A DNA stretch of 64,000 bases from Streptomyces sulfonofaciens (GCF_014656295.1 NZ_BNCD01000009.1:62001-126000), one strand, 5' to 3'. Positions 26,562-35,887 are shown, counted from the stretch's first letter. The notes: a model not told the origin generated them from the letters alone. Translations and numbers: made by a program.

Positions 26562-27908
26562 CTAGTTCCAGGTGCGGGACCGCAGCGGCATCCCCGAGGT
26601 GCCCGGGGCGGGCGTCTTCACCGCGAGGAGCTGGTTGACGCCGATCCGGTTGCGCTCGAAGGACAGCGCGGAGGCGGCCATGTAGAGCCGCCAGACACGG
26701 GCCCGGCCCGGACTGGTGAGCCGGACGGCGCGCTGCCAGCCGGCCTCCAGGTTGGCCACCCAGTGGCGCAGCGTGAGCGCGTAGTGCTCGCGGATCGCCT
26801 CCAGGTCGCGCACCTCGAACCCGGCACGCTCCAGCAGCGACACGGTGGTGCCCACGGGCGCGAGCTCACCGTCCGGGAAGACGTACGCGTCGATGAACTC
26901 GTCCACCTGGTACGCGGACTCGTCGGCCACCGGGCGGCGTGCGATCTGGTGGTTCAGCAGCCGCCCGCCGGGCTTGAGCAGCGCGTACAGGTCCTGCGCG
27001 TACTCCAGGTAGCGTGCCTTGCCGACGTGCTCGGCCATGCCGATGGAGGAGATCGCGTCGTAGGGCCCGTCGACGACGTCGCGGTAGTCCTGGACGCGGA
27101 TCTCCACCTTGTCGGTCAGGCCCTCGTCCGCGACCCTCTTGCGGGCGTAGGCGGCCTGCTCGGAGGAGAGCGTGATTCCGACGACCTGCGCCCCGTGCTC
27201 ACGCGCGGCGTGGATGGCCATGGAGCCCCAGCCGCAGCCGACGTCCAGCAGCCGCTGGCCCGGCTTCAGGTCCAGCTTGCGGGCGATGAGTTCGAGCTTG
27301 TCGCGCTGGGCGTCCTCCAAGGTGCCGTCCGGGCGCTCCCAGTACGCGCACGAGTAGACCATCGACGGCCCGAGCACCAGCTCGTAGAAGTCGTTGCCGA
27401 CGTCGTAGTGGTGGCTGATGGCCTCCTTGTCGCTGTTCTTGGTGTGCAGATGGCCGCGGCGGGTCCTGCGCATCTCCTCGCGGGGCGGCGGCGGGGGCGG
27501 CAGCGGGCCGGCCAGCGCCGCGAAGGACTGCACGGCGGAGCGCATACCGGGGTCGCGCAGTGCGTCGAGCGCGCGTTTGAGTGCCTTCACGCTCCGGGCG
27601 CCCGCGCCGCCCGCGCCCGGGGACGCGGTGTCCTCGGTGTCACGCTCCCAGAACAGGCCCGTCATCCGATCGAGTGCCTCGTAGAGGTCGCCTTCGACAT
27701 CGAGGTCGCCGGCCACCCAGGCTCGGGCCAGGCCCAGCTCACCCGGTTTCCACAGCAGCCTGCGCAGTGCCCGGCGATGGCGTACGACGAGCACGGGACC
27801 GTCGGGCGGGCCCTCCTCGGAACCGTCCCAGGCCCGCAACCGCACTGGGAGCGGGGCTCCCAGCATCTGCTCCGCAAGCGTCTTCAGCCGCAGCGCGGCA
27901 TCCGGCAT
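26562..27908 (-). CDS. cyclopropane-fatty-acyl-phospholipid synthase family methyltransferase
   Basis: 448 residues. After an N-terminal domain of about 150 residues, the SAM-dependent core shows HYDVGNDFYELVLGPSMVYSCAYW, the SAM motif LLDVGCGWGSMAIHAA, TLSSEQAAYARKRV and SSIGMAEHVGKARYLEY. These match CFA/mycolic-acid cyclopropane synthases, which add a methylene or methyl group to unsaturated acyl chains of phospholipids. The chosen ATG (27908) has GGAGG eight bases upstream; an in-frame start at 28007 is less likely. It is on the same strand as ndh upstream but separated from it by a terminator hairpin. Confidence 0.92.
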   Translation of the reverse strand: MPDAALRLKTLAEQMLGAPLPVRLRAWDGSEEGPPDGPVLVVRHRRALRRLLWKPGELGLARAWVAGDLDVEGDLYEALDRMTGLFWERDTEDTASPGAGGAGARSVKALKRALDALRDPGMRSAVQSFAALAGPLPPPPPPREEMRRTRRGHLHTKNSDKEAISHHYDVGNDFYELVLGPSMVYSCAYWERPDGTLEDAQRDKLELIARKLDLKPGQRLLDVGCGWGSMAIHAAREHGAQVVGITLSSEQAAYARKRVADEGLTDKVEIRVQDYRDVVDGPYDAISSIGMAEHVGKARYLEYAQDLYALLKPGGRLLNHQIARRPVADESAYQVDEFIDAYVFPDGELAPVGTTVSLLERAGFEVRDLEAIREHYALTLRHWVANLEAGWQRAVRLTSPGRARVWRLYMAASALSFERNRIGVNQLLAVKTPAPGTSGMPLRSRTWN

Positions 27909-28117
27909 GGCACACACCTCCGTGACGTCGATCCCCGGAACCGTCGACACAACGTAAACACGGGCGGCATGCTCCCGCAGTCCCGCTCGTTCGCCATGGA
28001 ACGGCAAAGATAACTGTATGAGCCATGCATCGTGGTGAACAGGTGAACGCCGCAGGAGGCGACCGCGTGCACGCCGGGAGGGCGCGGGCGGGACCGTGGC
28101 CGCGGGCGGCGCACACG

Positions 28118-28159
28118 CCGAAGGGGCGCCCGCACCACGGATGGCGGGCGCCCCTTCGG
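28118..28159 (-). terminator. strong terminator hairpin after ndh
   Basis: A 16-bp perfect stem (28118-28133 with 28144-28159, arm CCGAAGGGGCGCCCGC) and a 10-nt loop, 40 bp past the ndh stop. Confidence 0.85.
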
Positions 28160-28198
28160 AGCGTGCACGGCGCGGCCTGCGGCGGCCGCTCGGGAGGG

Positions 28199-29605
28199 TC
28201 AGGAAGCCTTGGCCTTCTCACCACCGGAGGCGGCGGTGACCTCGGCCTCCTTCGGGACGGCCGGGGCCGGGGCGGGCTTGGCCGCCTCGTAGAACTCCTC
28301 GCGGGGCGTCTCGATGGCGCCGAGCGAGACGACCTCGCGCTTGAGGAACATGCCGAGGGTCCAGTCGGCGAAGACGCGGATCTTCCGGTTCCAGGTCGGC
28401 ATGGCCAGGCCGTGGTAGCCACGGTGCATGTACCAGGCCAGCCGGCCCCTGAGCCGGATCTTCGTCTTGCCGACGACGACCATGGCGACACCCTTGTGCA
28501 GGCCGAGCCCGGCCACCGCGCCCTTGTTGGCGTGGCTGTACTCCCGCTGCGGGAAGCCGCGCATCGCGGAGACCACGTTGTCGCCGAGGAGGCGGGCCTG
28601 ACGCAGCGCGTGCTGGGCGTTCGGCGGGCACCAGGCGTTCTCGACACCGGCCTTGCGGGCGGCCATGTCCGGAACCTGGGCGTTGTCGCCGGCGGCCCAG
28701 ATGTAGTCGGTGCCCTGCACCTGGAGGGTGGCCGCGGTGTCCACATGGCCGCGCGGGCCGAGCGGCAGGCCGTAACGGGCCAGCGCCGGGTTCGGCTTGA
28801 CGCCGGCGGTCCACACGATGGTGTGGGAGTCGACCTCCAGGCCGTTGTTCAGCACCACGCGGCCGTCGACGCAGGAGTCCATGCCGGTCTTCAGGTAGAC
28901 CTCGACACCACGGCTCTCCAGGTGCTCCTTGCCGTACTGGCCGAGCTTCGGGCCGACCTCCGGGAGGATCTTGTCGGCGACGTCGACGAGGATGAAGCGC
29001 ATGTCCTCGCGGGAGACGTTGGTGTAGTACTTGGCTGCGTCGCGCGCCATGTCCTCGACCTCGCCGACGGTCTCCGCACCGGCGAAGCCGCCGCCGACGA
29101 AGACGAAGGTCAGGGCCTTGCGGCGGACCTCCTCGTCGGTGGTCGAGTCGGCCTTGTCGAGCTGTTCGAGGACGTGGTTGCGCAGGCCGATGGCCTCCTC
29201 GACGCCCTTCATGCCGATGCCCTGCTCGGCGAGGCCGGGGATCGGGAAGGTCCGGGAGACCGCGCCGAGCGCGATCACCAGGTAGTCGAAGGGCAGTTCG
29301 TACGCCTCACCGACCAGCGGAGCGACGGTGGCTACCTTGCGGTCCTGGTCGATCGTGGTGACTCGGCCGGTGAGGACCTCCGCCCTGGGCAGCACGCGTC
29401 GCAGCGGCACGACGACGTGCCGGGGCGAGATGCTGCCGGCCGCGGTTTCTGGGAGGAAGGGCTGGTACGTCATGTACGAGCGCGGGTCGACGACCGTGAC
29501 GGTCGCCTCGCCGTAGCGCATCTTCTTCAGGATGCGACGAGCTGCGTACAGGCCTACGTACCCACCGCCTACTACGAGGATCCTGGGACGCTCCGTGGTG
29601 CTCAT
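28199..29605 (-). CDS. ndh: type II NADH dehydrogenase (NAD(P)/FAD-dependent oxidoreductase)
   Basis: A 468-residue single-subunit, non-proton-pumping NADH:menaquinone reductase. It has two dinucleotide folds, LVVGGGYVGLYAARRI (FAD, N-terminus) and FVFVGGGFAGAETVGEV (NADH, near residue 165), then WTAGVKPNP and YIWAAGDNAQVPD (FAD). The C-terminal region is amphipathic and basic, consistent with membrane association. It ends with an Ala/Lys-rich tail. Rex-like half-sites upstream suggest control by the NADH/NAD ratio. Confidence 0.93.
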   Translation of the reverse strand: MSTTERPRILVVGGGYVGLYAARRILKKMRYGEATVTVVDPRSYMTYQPFLPETAAGSISPRHVVVPLRRVLPRAEVLTGRVTTIDQDRKVATVAPLVGEAYELPFDYLVIALGAVSRTFPIPGLAEQGIGMKGVEEAIGLRNHVLEQLDKADSTTDEEVRRKALTFVFVGGGFAGAETVGEVEDMARDAAKYYTNVSREDMRFILVDVADKILPEVGPKLGQYGKEHLESRGVEVYLKTGMDSCVDGRVVLNNGLEVDSHTIVWTAGVKPNPALARYGLPLGPRGHVDTAATLQVQGTDYIWAAGDNAQVPDMAARKAGVENAWCPPNAQHALRQARLLGDNVVSAMRGFPQREYSHANKGAVAGLGLHKGVAMVVVGKTKIRLRGRLAWYMHRGYHGLAMPTWNRKIRVFADWTLGMFLKREVVSLGAIETPREEFYEAAKPAPAPAVPKEAEVTAASGGEKAKAS

Positions 29606-29638
29606 GCCATCGAGTATCCACCCGTCCGGAGGGGGGTC

Positions 29639-29656
29639 TCGTGCGCCCCTTCACAA
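29639..29656 (-). promoter_or_regulatory. degenerate Rex-like site close to ndh
   Basis: On the minus strand TTGTGAAGGGGCGCACGA: a perfect left half of the Rex operator consensus TTGTGAA-4 nt-TTCACAA and a degenerate right half. It lies 34-51 bp upstream of the ndh start, next to a possible -35 TTGGAA. Confidence 0.4.
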
Positions 29657-29934
29657 GCTTTCCAATGAGGTGTGCTACCCTGCCCGGCCCCGGTGGCCGG
29701 GGCCGTCCGGAGTCCAATGGACGGCCGGGTGGACCGCCGGCGGCCGTATACCGCCACCCACTCCGCGCCACCCCTTGTGAGCTGCCCCTCAGGGTTCGGC
29801 TGTGGCCTGCGCCACGGCCCCTTTTCATCGGAGTGACACATTCCCGTCATCGGGCCGTGGACGATCACACCGAGGCGCCACCCCGTCCGTGCGCACAGGA
29901 CACCGGGAAAGCGGCCCCTACCGGGCCCAATTCC

Positions 29935-29952
29935 TTGTGAAGAACTTCACGA
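29935..29952. promoter_or_regulatory. near-consensus Rex operator
   Basis: TTGTGAA-GAAC-TTCACGA differs from the Streptomyces Rex operator consensus (TTGTGAA-4 nt-TTCACAA) at one position. It is 330 bp upstream of ndh with no other gene start nearby on either strand, so its target is unclear. Confidence 0.5.
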
Positions 29953-30390
29953 AGTTTTCCCGCGAGGCCCGTTCCCGTGGCCCCGGCAGGCTCCGCCGGG
30001 GCCCCCGAAGGCCGTCCGGCAGGCTGTTCCGCGGGGCATCCGGCGGGCCGTCGACAGGCCCTCCGAGGCCCGTCCGCGGCCCTGACGGAGGGGCGCGCAC
30101 AAGGCCCGGACGCGCCCCGGCACGGGCCCGTCCGCGCCGGCCACCGCGCCTTCCGAGCCACAGGCGCCACCCCGGCGAGGGCCGGGGCACGGGTACCACC
30201 CCGGCGAGGGCCTATGCGCACCGCGTGGTCGGGGCCTGTGTGCCGGTGGCCGGTGGCCGGTGCGAGCGGCCGCGCCGTCCGGGCGCCGGTCGCCTGACCC
30301 GCCTCTCCGGGCGGCTGCCCACCCTCGCTGGTCACGCCTCTCACCACGGCGGCGCAACGGCAACCGGAGGCCATCGGCCGGCCGGCGGCC

Positions 30391-30660
30391 ATGCGCATCC
30401 TGGCCGCGGTGACCGCGCTCGGCGGCGGGCCCGTACCGCGAGGAGGCCGGCGCCCTCGCGGTACGGGTCGCCGGCGTCAAGGAGCTCACCGGCCCGTCGG
30501 GGATGGACCGGCCGCGGGCCGGAAGCCACCGGGTCGCCCACCGGGTCGGCGAGGGCGAACCCGTCGACCTCGCCGTCGAGGTGGGCGACCGGCGGGACGT
30601 CCACCGCCGTCCTTGAGCCCCGCCTTCGCGCCATCGCCGACGCCACCGGCGCACGGTCGG
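30391..30660 (+). pseudogene. frameshifted coding remnant
   Basis: A coding-like path on the plus strand changes frame at least twice. It runs from the ATG at 30391 (MRILAAVTALGGGP), then one base later in frame YREEAGALAVRVAGVKELT ... SHRVAHRVGEGEPVDLAVEV, then TSTAVLEPRLRAIADATGA. The middle segment has near-complete G/C at third positions, as in real genes here. No family is recognised. It could be a decayed gene or contain sequencing errors. Confidence 0.3.
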
Positions 30661-30670
30661 GATCCGCCCC

Positions 30671-31624
30671 TCAGTGCCGGTCAAGCGCCAGGGACCACCC
30701 GATGCCGTCCAGGATGTCGTGCTCGCTGACGAGCACCTCGTCGGCTCCCGAGCGTTCCATGACCGCGAGCAGGATGAGGGCGCCGGAGCCGATGACGTCC
30801 ACCCGGCCGGGGTGCATCACGGGGATCTCGGCACGCTCGGCATGGGTGGCGGCGAGCAGGGAGCGGGTGATCTCGGCGACCTGGGCACGCGGCACGCGTG
30901 CGTGGTGGATGGCCGCCGGGTCGTACTCCTTCAGGCCGAGCGCGATGCCCGCGACGGTGGTGACCGAACCCGCGAGGCCGACGAGGGTGCGGGCCCCGGT
31001 GAGCGGCACGGTCCGGGCGGCGAGGTCGAGCGCGGCCTCCACATCGGCGCGTATGGCGTCGATCTGGGCCGGTGACGGCGGATCGCCGATCGCGCCGTCC
31101 CGCACGAGGTGCCGCTCCGTCATCCGTACGCAGCCGATGTCGACGCTGCGCGCCGCCCGCGCCCGGTCCCCGCCGACCACGAACTCCGTGGAGCCGCCGC
31201 CGATGTCGACCACCAGATAGGGCCCCGGCAGGTCCGGCCGCCCCACCAGGTCTCGGGTGGCGCCCGTGAAGGAGAGGTCGGCCTCCTCGTCGCCGGTGAT
31301 GACCTCAGGACGCACGCCCAGGATGTCCTGCACCCCGCCGGTGAACACATCGCGGTTGGCGGCGTCGCGGGACGCGGACGTCGCCACGAACCGCACCCGC
31401 TCCACGCCGTGCCCCTCGATCAGTTCGGCGTACCGCCGGCACACGGCGAACGTCCGCTCCAGGGCCTCCGCCGCGAACCGCCCCGTCTTGTCGACGCCCT
31501 GGCCGAGCCGGACGATCTCCATCCTCCGTTCGAGGTCGACCAGTTCACCGGTCTCGGGGGCGACGTCGGCGATGAGCAGCCGCAGGCTGTTGGTACCGCA
31601 GTCGATGGCGGCGACACGGGTCAT
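30671..31624 (-). CDS. Ppx/GppA family phosphatase (exopolyphosphatase-like)
   Basis: A 317-residue actin-like ATPase-fold phosphatase. The N-terminal phosphate-1 motif is AAIDCGTNSLRLLIAD, phosphate-2 is PYLVVDIGGGSTEFVVG, and adenosine-type motifs (VGLAGSVTTVAGIALGL; DVIGSGALILLAVME) follow. This short, single-module form degrades polyphosphate or ppGpp-related guanosine pentaphosphate; which one cannot be read here. It is the last gene of the eno - divIC - DUF501 - ppx block, all on the minus strand. Confidence 0.93.
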   Translation of the reverse strand: MTRVAAIDCGTNSLRLLIADVAPETGELVDLERRMEIVRLGQGVDKTGRFAAEALERTFAVCRRYAELIEGHGVERVRFVATSASRDAANRDVFTGGVQDILGVRPEVITGDEEADLSFTGATRDLVGRPDLPGPYLVVDIGGGSTEFVVGGDRARAARSVDIGCVRMTERHLVRDGAIGDPPSPAQIDAIRADVEAALDLAARTVPLTGARTLVGLAGSVTTVAGIALGLKEYDPAAIHHARVPRAQVAEITRSLLAATHAERAEIPVMHPGRVDVIGSGALILLAVMERSGADEVLVSEHDILDGIGWSLALDRH

Positions 31625-31700
31625 ACGGACTCCTGTTGGATGCGGGGCGAACGGCCCGCCCCGGTGGGACGGAGGGGAGGCGGCGAAAGGCGTGCGGTGC

Positions 31701-32222
31701 TCATTCCGCCTTGACCTGGACGCACGGCCCGCGCCACCACCACTCCGGCAGCATCGCGAGCGCCTCGTCCCCGAGCGGGTTGACGCCGGGCCCCGCCGCC
31801 AGCGCGTGCGCGACCAGCACGTGCAGGCACTTCACCCGGTCCGGCATCCCGCCGGCGCTGGGAAAGCCCGTCAGCTCCTCGATCCCGTCCCGGCACCGCA
31901 GGTAGTCCTCGTGCGCGGCCCGGTACGCCGCGGCGAGTTCGGGGTCCGACGCCAGCCGGTCCGTCATCTCCTTCATGACGCCCTCGGCCTCCAGCGTGCC
32001 GATCGCGGACGCGGCCCGCGGGCAGGTGAGGTAGTACAGCGTCGGGAAGGGCGAGCCGTCGGGCAGCCGCGGCGAGGTCTCCACGACGTCGGGCAGCCCG
32101 CAGGGGCAGCGGTGCGCGATGGCCCGCAGGCCGCGCGGTGGGCGGCCGAGCTGCCGCGCACAGGCCGCGGTGTCCGCTTCGGTCGGCTCGGTGCGCTCGG
32201 TGGGCGGCGGGGGCGTCTGCAT
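31701..32222 (-). CDS. DUF501 domain protein
   Basis: 173 residues from the ATG at 32222 (MQTPPPPTERTEPTEAD); a start seven codons earlier at 32243 is equally possible. The DUF501 pattern is clear: LGRPPRGLRAIAHRCPCGLPDVVETSPRL with two cysteines, FPTLYYLTCPRA, and GMPDRVKCLHVLVAHALAAGPGVNPLGDEAL. The conserved Cys and His residues suggest metal binding. It is found next to divIC and ppx in actinobacteria; function is not established. Confidence 0.92.
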   Translation of the reverse strand: MQTPPPPTERTEPTEADTAACARQLGRPPRGLRAIAHRCPCGLPDVVETSPRLPDGSPFPTLYYLTCPRAASAIGTLEAEGVMKEMTDRLASDPELAAAYRAAHEDYLRCRDGIEELTGFPSAGGMPDRVKCLHVLVAHALAAGPGVNPLGDEALAMLPEWWWRGPCVQVKAE

Positions 32223-32590
32223 GGCCGGGATGGTGTCTCTCATCAGTCGGTCGGGCCCGGTCCGGCGGGCTGCCGGTCGGGCGGGTGGGGCCGCCGGGCG
32301 GCGGGTACGGCCGGGGCTCGGGCCCCGGGCCCTTTGGTCCTTTGGCCGGTGGGCGGCCGGGCCCCGGGCCGCCGTACGGGTCCGTGGCGGGCCTCATGGG
32401 TCCGTGGCGGGCCTCACGGGGTCGGGCAGGGCCGGCCGGGCCCCAGGGGCCCGGGGCCCCGCCGGTCACGGTGTGCGTACCGGTGGCGGTGTGCGCACCC
32501 GCGACGGCCCGCGCACCGGTAACGGCGGCCGTGCCGGCCGGCGGTGGTGCCACTCCCTGCGGGAGCACCGGTCCGGGCGGCCGTACCGGC

Positions 32591-33211
32591 TCAGCGGTTC
32601 CGCCCGGTGCCGTCACCCGTGTCGTCTCCGGCAGCGGCGGTTCCAGGGGCCTTCGCGGCCCCGCCGGCCTCCTCGGCCCGGCCGGACGCGCCTGCTCCGC
32701 CTGGCCTGCCTCCTGGCCCGTCCTGTCCGTCTGCTCTGTCCAGGGTCTCCCACATGTGCGCGTACCAGGGCAGCCCGGTGGGTGCCCGGGAGCCCTCGTC
32801 GGCGCGCGAACGCCTGACGGAGTCGGGCTGCACGGCGGTGTACCCGGTCTCACCGGGCCTGACGTAGTGCAGCCGCTTGCGGATCTGCTGCTCCGCGTAC
32901 GCGTCGTCCTGCCAGCGCGCCTTCTGGTCGCGCAGCCGCTCGACGCGGGCCCGGTCCGCCGCCAACTGGCGGCGCATGTCGGCGATCTCGGCGCGCTGCG
33001 ACACGTACTGCCGTATCGGGTACGCGAGCGCCACGATCAGCGTGCAGAGCACCAGGGCGAGCAGCGCCGCCCGGCCGGTGAGCCGGGAGCGGCGGGCCTG
33101 GCGCCTGCTCTGGGAGCGGTAGACACGGGCCGCGGTCTGCTCGCCGAGCAGCCGTAGCCTGGTCGCGGTGGAGAACCGGTCGCGGCCTGTGTCCCGGACC
33201 TTTCCGGGCAT
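32591..33211 (-). CDS. divIC: septum formation initiator DivIC/FtsB family protein
   Basis: 206 residues. A short cytoplasmic N-terminus (STATRLRLLGEQTAARVYRSQSRRQARR), one membrane helix (LTGRAALLALVLCTLIVALAYPI), then an extracytoplasmic coiled coil (YVSQRAEIADMRRQLAADRARVERLRDQKARW) and the conserved YAEQQIRKRLHYVRPGETGY. The C-terminus is a long Gly/Ala-rich tail. DivIC links divisome assembly proteins and is needed for sporulation septation in Streptomyces. The ATG at 33211 has GGGGAGG upstream; the frame is open to 33250. It follows eno on the same strand. Confidence 0.92.
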   Translation of the reverse strand: MPGKVRDTGRDRFSTATRLRLLGEQTAARVYRSQSRRQARRSRLTGRAALLALVLCTLIVALAYPIRQYVSQRAEIADMRRQLAADRARVERLRDQKARWQDDAYAEQQIRKRLHYVRPGETGYTAVQPDSVRRSRADEGSRAPTGLPWYAHMWETLDRADGQDGPGGRPGGAGASGRAEEAGGAAKAPGTAAAGDDTGDGTGRNR

Positions 33212-33386
33212 GTGTTCGCGCCTCCCCTGCATGTACCTGCGTCCCCGCACACGGTACGGGACCGGGCGCGGGGACGGAGGGATCCGCGAGTGTCAGCCGG
33301 CGTCCCCGCCCCGTGCGGAGGCACGCGGGGCGCCGTACCGGCGCAGCCGCCGGACGTCCTCCCGGCCGACGCGCTGCGCGCCGGGC

Positions 33387-34676
33387 CTACTGGTCCGCCG
33401 GACGAAACCGCGGGAAGGCGCTGCGGCCCGCGTACACCGCGGCGTCGTCCAGGATCTCCTCGATGCGCAGCAACTGGTTGTACTTGGCGACGCGCTCGGA
33501 GCGGGCCGGGGCACCGGTCTTGATCTGACCGCAGTTGGTGGCGACGGCGAGGTCGGCGATGGTGACGTCCTCGGTCTCGCCGGAACGGTGGGAGATCATG
33601 CACTTGAAGCCGTTGCGCTGGGCCAGCTCGACGGCGTCCAGGGTCTCGGTGAGCGAGCCGATCTGGTTCACCTTGACCAGCAGGGCGTTGGCGGAGCCCT
33701 CCTCGATGCCGCGGGACAGCCGCTCCGGGTTGGTGACGAACAGGTCGTCGCCGACCAACTGGACCTTCTCGCCGAGCTTCTCGGTGATGATCTTCCAGCC
33801 GTCCCAGTCGTCCTCGAACAGCGGGTCCTCGATGGAGACCAGCGGGTAGGCGTCGACCAGCTCCGCGTAGTACTCGGTCAGCTCGGCGGCGGTGCGGTCC
33901 TTGCCCTCGAAGGCGTAGACGCCGTCCTTGTAGAACTCGGACGCGGCGACGTCCAGGGCGAGCGCGATCTGCTGACCGGGGGTGTAGCCGGCCTCCCTGA
34001 TGGCCTCCAGGATGAGGTCGAGGGCCTCGCGGTTGGAGCTGAGGTTCGGGGCGAAGCCGCCCTCGTCGCCGAGGCCGGTGGAAAGGCCGCGCTCCTTCAG
34101 CACCGCCTTCAGCTTGTGGTACACCTCGGCGCCCCAGCGCAGGGCCTCGGAGAAGGACTCCGCGCCGATCGGGGCGATCATGAACTCCTGGATGTCCACG
34201 TTGGAGTCGGCGTGCGAGCCGCCGTTCAGGATGTTCATCATGGGCACCGGCAGCAGGTGCGCGTTGGGGCCGCCCAGGTAGCGGAAGAGCGGGAGGTCGG
34301 ACGCTTCGGAAGCGGCGTGCGCGACGGCGAGCGAGACACCGAGGATGGCGTTGGCGCCGAGGCTCGACTTGTCCGGGGTGGCGTCCAGGTCGAACATCGC
34401 CTGGTCGATGAGGCGCTGCTCGGTGGCGTCGTACCCGACCAGCTCCGGGCCGATCTGCTCGATCACGGCGAGTACGGCCTTCTCCACGCCCTTGCCGCCG
34501 TAGCGGTTGGCGTCCCCGTCGCGGAGCTCCAGGGCCTCGAAGGCACCCGTGGAGGCGCCGGAGGGGACGGCGGCACGGCCGGTGCTGCCGTCGTCGAGGC
34601 CGACCTCGACCTCGACCGTGGGGTTGCCTCGGGAGTCCAGGATTTCCCGGGCTACGACGACGTCGATGGACGGCAC
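33387..34676 (-). CDS. eno: enolase (phosphopyruvate hydratase)
   Basis: 429 residues catalysing 2-phosphoglycerate to phosphoenolpyruvate. Diagnostic motifs: PSIDVVVAREILDSRGNPT at the start, AVPSGASTGAFEA, GGSHADSNVDIQEFM, the metal ligand segments SIEDPLFEDDW and VGDDLFVTNPERL, and SHRSGETEDVTIADLAVAT with catalytic Lys in the LLVKVNQIGSLTE strand. The GTG at 34676 has AAGGAG six bases upstream and matches the usual enolase start; the ATG two codons earlier overlaps the ribosome site. First gene of the eno - divIC - DUF501 - ppx block. Confidence 0.97.
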   Translation of the reverse strand: MPSIDVVVAREILDSRGNPTVEVEVGLDDGSTGRAAVPSGASTGAFEALELRDGDANRYGGKGVEKAVLAVIEQIGPELVGYDATEQRLIDQAMFDLDATPDKSSLGANAILGVSLAVAHAASEASDLPLFRYLGGPNAHLLPVPMMNILNGGSHADSNVDIQEFMIAPIGAESFSEALRWGAEVYHKLKAVLKERGLSTGLGDEGGFAPNLSSNREALDLILEAIREAGYTPGQQIALALDVAASEFYKDGVYAFEGKDRTAAELTEYYAELVDAYPLVSIEDPLFEDDWDGWKIITEKLGEKVQLVGDDLFVTNPERLSRGIEEGSANALLVKVNQIGSLTETLDAVELAQRNGFKCMISHRSGETEDVTIADLAVATNCGQIKTGAPARSERVAKYNQLLRIEEILDDAAVYAGRSAFPRFRPADQ

Positions 34677-35068
34677 GAGCATCTCCTTCTGGGATGTGAC
34701 GCTTGGCGAGTGCAGGTTTCGTTGGCCTTGCGGCATGAGCCTAACCGGCCCGGGGACCGTGGCCCGCGACCGCCCGTCCTCTGGGACGGATCGCGGCGGG
34801 CACGGCCTTGCCCGGGCGGGGGCCAGAGGCTATTACCAACCAGTAGCACCGGTTGCCCGCGCCGCGCGGCCGGACCCGTGGCCACCGCGGGTCCGGTGGC
34901 TCCTGCGGCCCCTGTGACCCCTGTGGTCCCTGCGGCCACTGCGGGCCCCGTGCGTGCCGCGGCCCCCGTCCGCCCCGTCGGCCCCGTGGACACCGTGGGC
35001 CCCCTCGGCGCCATGGTTCCCGTGGTGCCGAGGGTTCCCGCCGCACGGGCCTCCCCGTGGCGCGCAGA
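34677..35068. other. intergenic region upstream of eno
   Basis: About 390 bp holding the eno promoter region and GC-rich sequence. On the minus strand it could read as collagen-like Thr-Gly/Gly-Pro triplets (around 34860-35010), but there is no ribosome site and I treat it as non-coding. Confidence 0.4.
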
Positions 35069-35111
35069 GCCCCGCCCCGGCGCGTCGGGGGTCGACGCGC
35101 CGGGGCGGGGC
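35069..35111 (-). terminator. very strong terminator hairpin after rpfA
   Basis: A 19-bp perfect stem (35069-35087 with 35093-35111) and a 5-nt loop, 47 bp past the stop of the Rpf/LysM gene. Confidence 0.85.
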
Positions 35112-35158
35112 GGAAGGAGCCGCAGGTCCGCGCGGGATGGACCGGGGGCCGGCCGGGC

Positions 35159-35884
35159 TCAGTGCAGGTGCAGCCGCTGGCCGGGGTAGATCAGCGAGGC
35201 GTTGTCGATGATGTCGTCGTTCAGCCTGTACAGCTTGTGCCAGCCGCCCTTGACGTGGTGGTCCTGGGCGATGTCGCTGAGCGTGTCGCCCTTCTTGACC
35301 TTGTACTCGCCGTCACCCTTCTTGACCTTCTTGCCGGTGGGCGTCGTGACGGTCTGGTGGCCCGCCGGGCGCTGCTGGGACCGCGAGGCGTGCTGGGGCT
35401 GCTGGGCCGGCTTCTCGGAGGCGGTGTTCTGGGTCTGCGGGGCCGCGGTGGCGCCCTGCTGGCCCTGATCGGAGCCGGAGGCGGAGCCCCCGCTGTACGG
35501 CGTGCTGGACAGGCCCGTGCCGCAGACCGGCCAGGCGCCCTTGCCCTGCCCGGCGAGCACCTTCTCGGCGACGGCTATCTGCTGGTCCTTGCTGGCCATG
35601 TCGGCACGCGGCGCGTAGGCGGTGCCGCCGTATCCGGCCCAGGTGGAGTTGGTGAACTGCAGGCCGCCGTAGAAGCCGTTGCCGGTGTTGATGGACCAGT
35701 TGCCGCCCGACTCGCACTGGGCGACCTTGTCCCACTCGGAGGCGGTGGCGGCGGAGGCGGTGCCCGCGCTGACCAGCGGGACGGCCACGGCGGCGGCGCC
35801 GGCGACGCCGGCGATGGTGACGGCACGGGTGGTGCGGTTGAGCGCGGTCGGGCGGCGGTGCCGGCCCTTGCCGGAAAGCAGCAT
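35159..35884 (-). CDS. rpfA: resuscitation-promoting factor with LysM domain, secreted
   Basis: A 241-residue secreted muralytic enzyme. The signal peptide is residues 1-45 (basic GKGRHRRPTALNRTTR, hydrophobic VTIAGVAGAAAVAVPLVSA, cleavage near ASA-A). The Rpf transglycosylase-like domain spans 46-125 (EWDKVAQCESGGNW with catalytic E58; GFYGGLQFTNSTWAGYGG). A Gln/Ser/Thr-rich linker follows, then a C-terminal LysM from about 190 (YKVKKGDTLSDIAQDHH ... LIYPGQRLHLH). It cleaves peptidoglycan during spore germination and growth. The leader carries features of a c-di-AMP riboswitch. The symbol follows the S. coelicolor gene at this position. Confidence 0.93.
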   Translation of the reverse strand: MLLSGKGRHRRPTALNRTTRAVTIAGVAGAAAVAVPLVSAGTASAATASEWDKVAQCESGGNWSINTGNGFYGGLQFTNSTWAGYGGTAYAPRADMASKDQQIAVAEKVLAGQGKGAWPVCGTGLSSTPYSGGSASGSDQGQQGATAAPQTQNTASEKPAQQPQHASRSQQRPAGHQTVTTPTGKKVKKGDGEYKVKKGDTLSDIAQDHHVKGGWHKLYRLNDDIIDNASLIYPGQRLHLH

Positions 35885-35887
35885 GGA

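Larger units (their letters stand above)
29606..30390. other. long upstream region of ndh
   Basis: About 785 bp without a supportable gene. It contains two Rex-like sites (29639-29656 and 29935-29952) and several GC-rich inverted repeats. The frames open here have no recognisable content or ribosome site. Confidence 0.45.

Noticed and set aside
34652..35014. Collagen-like Gly-x-y open frame upstream of eno
   Set aside because: No ribosome site, it overlaps the eno start region, and repetitive CCN/GGN sequence alone can produce it.
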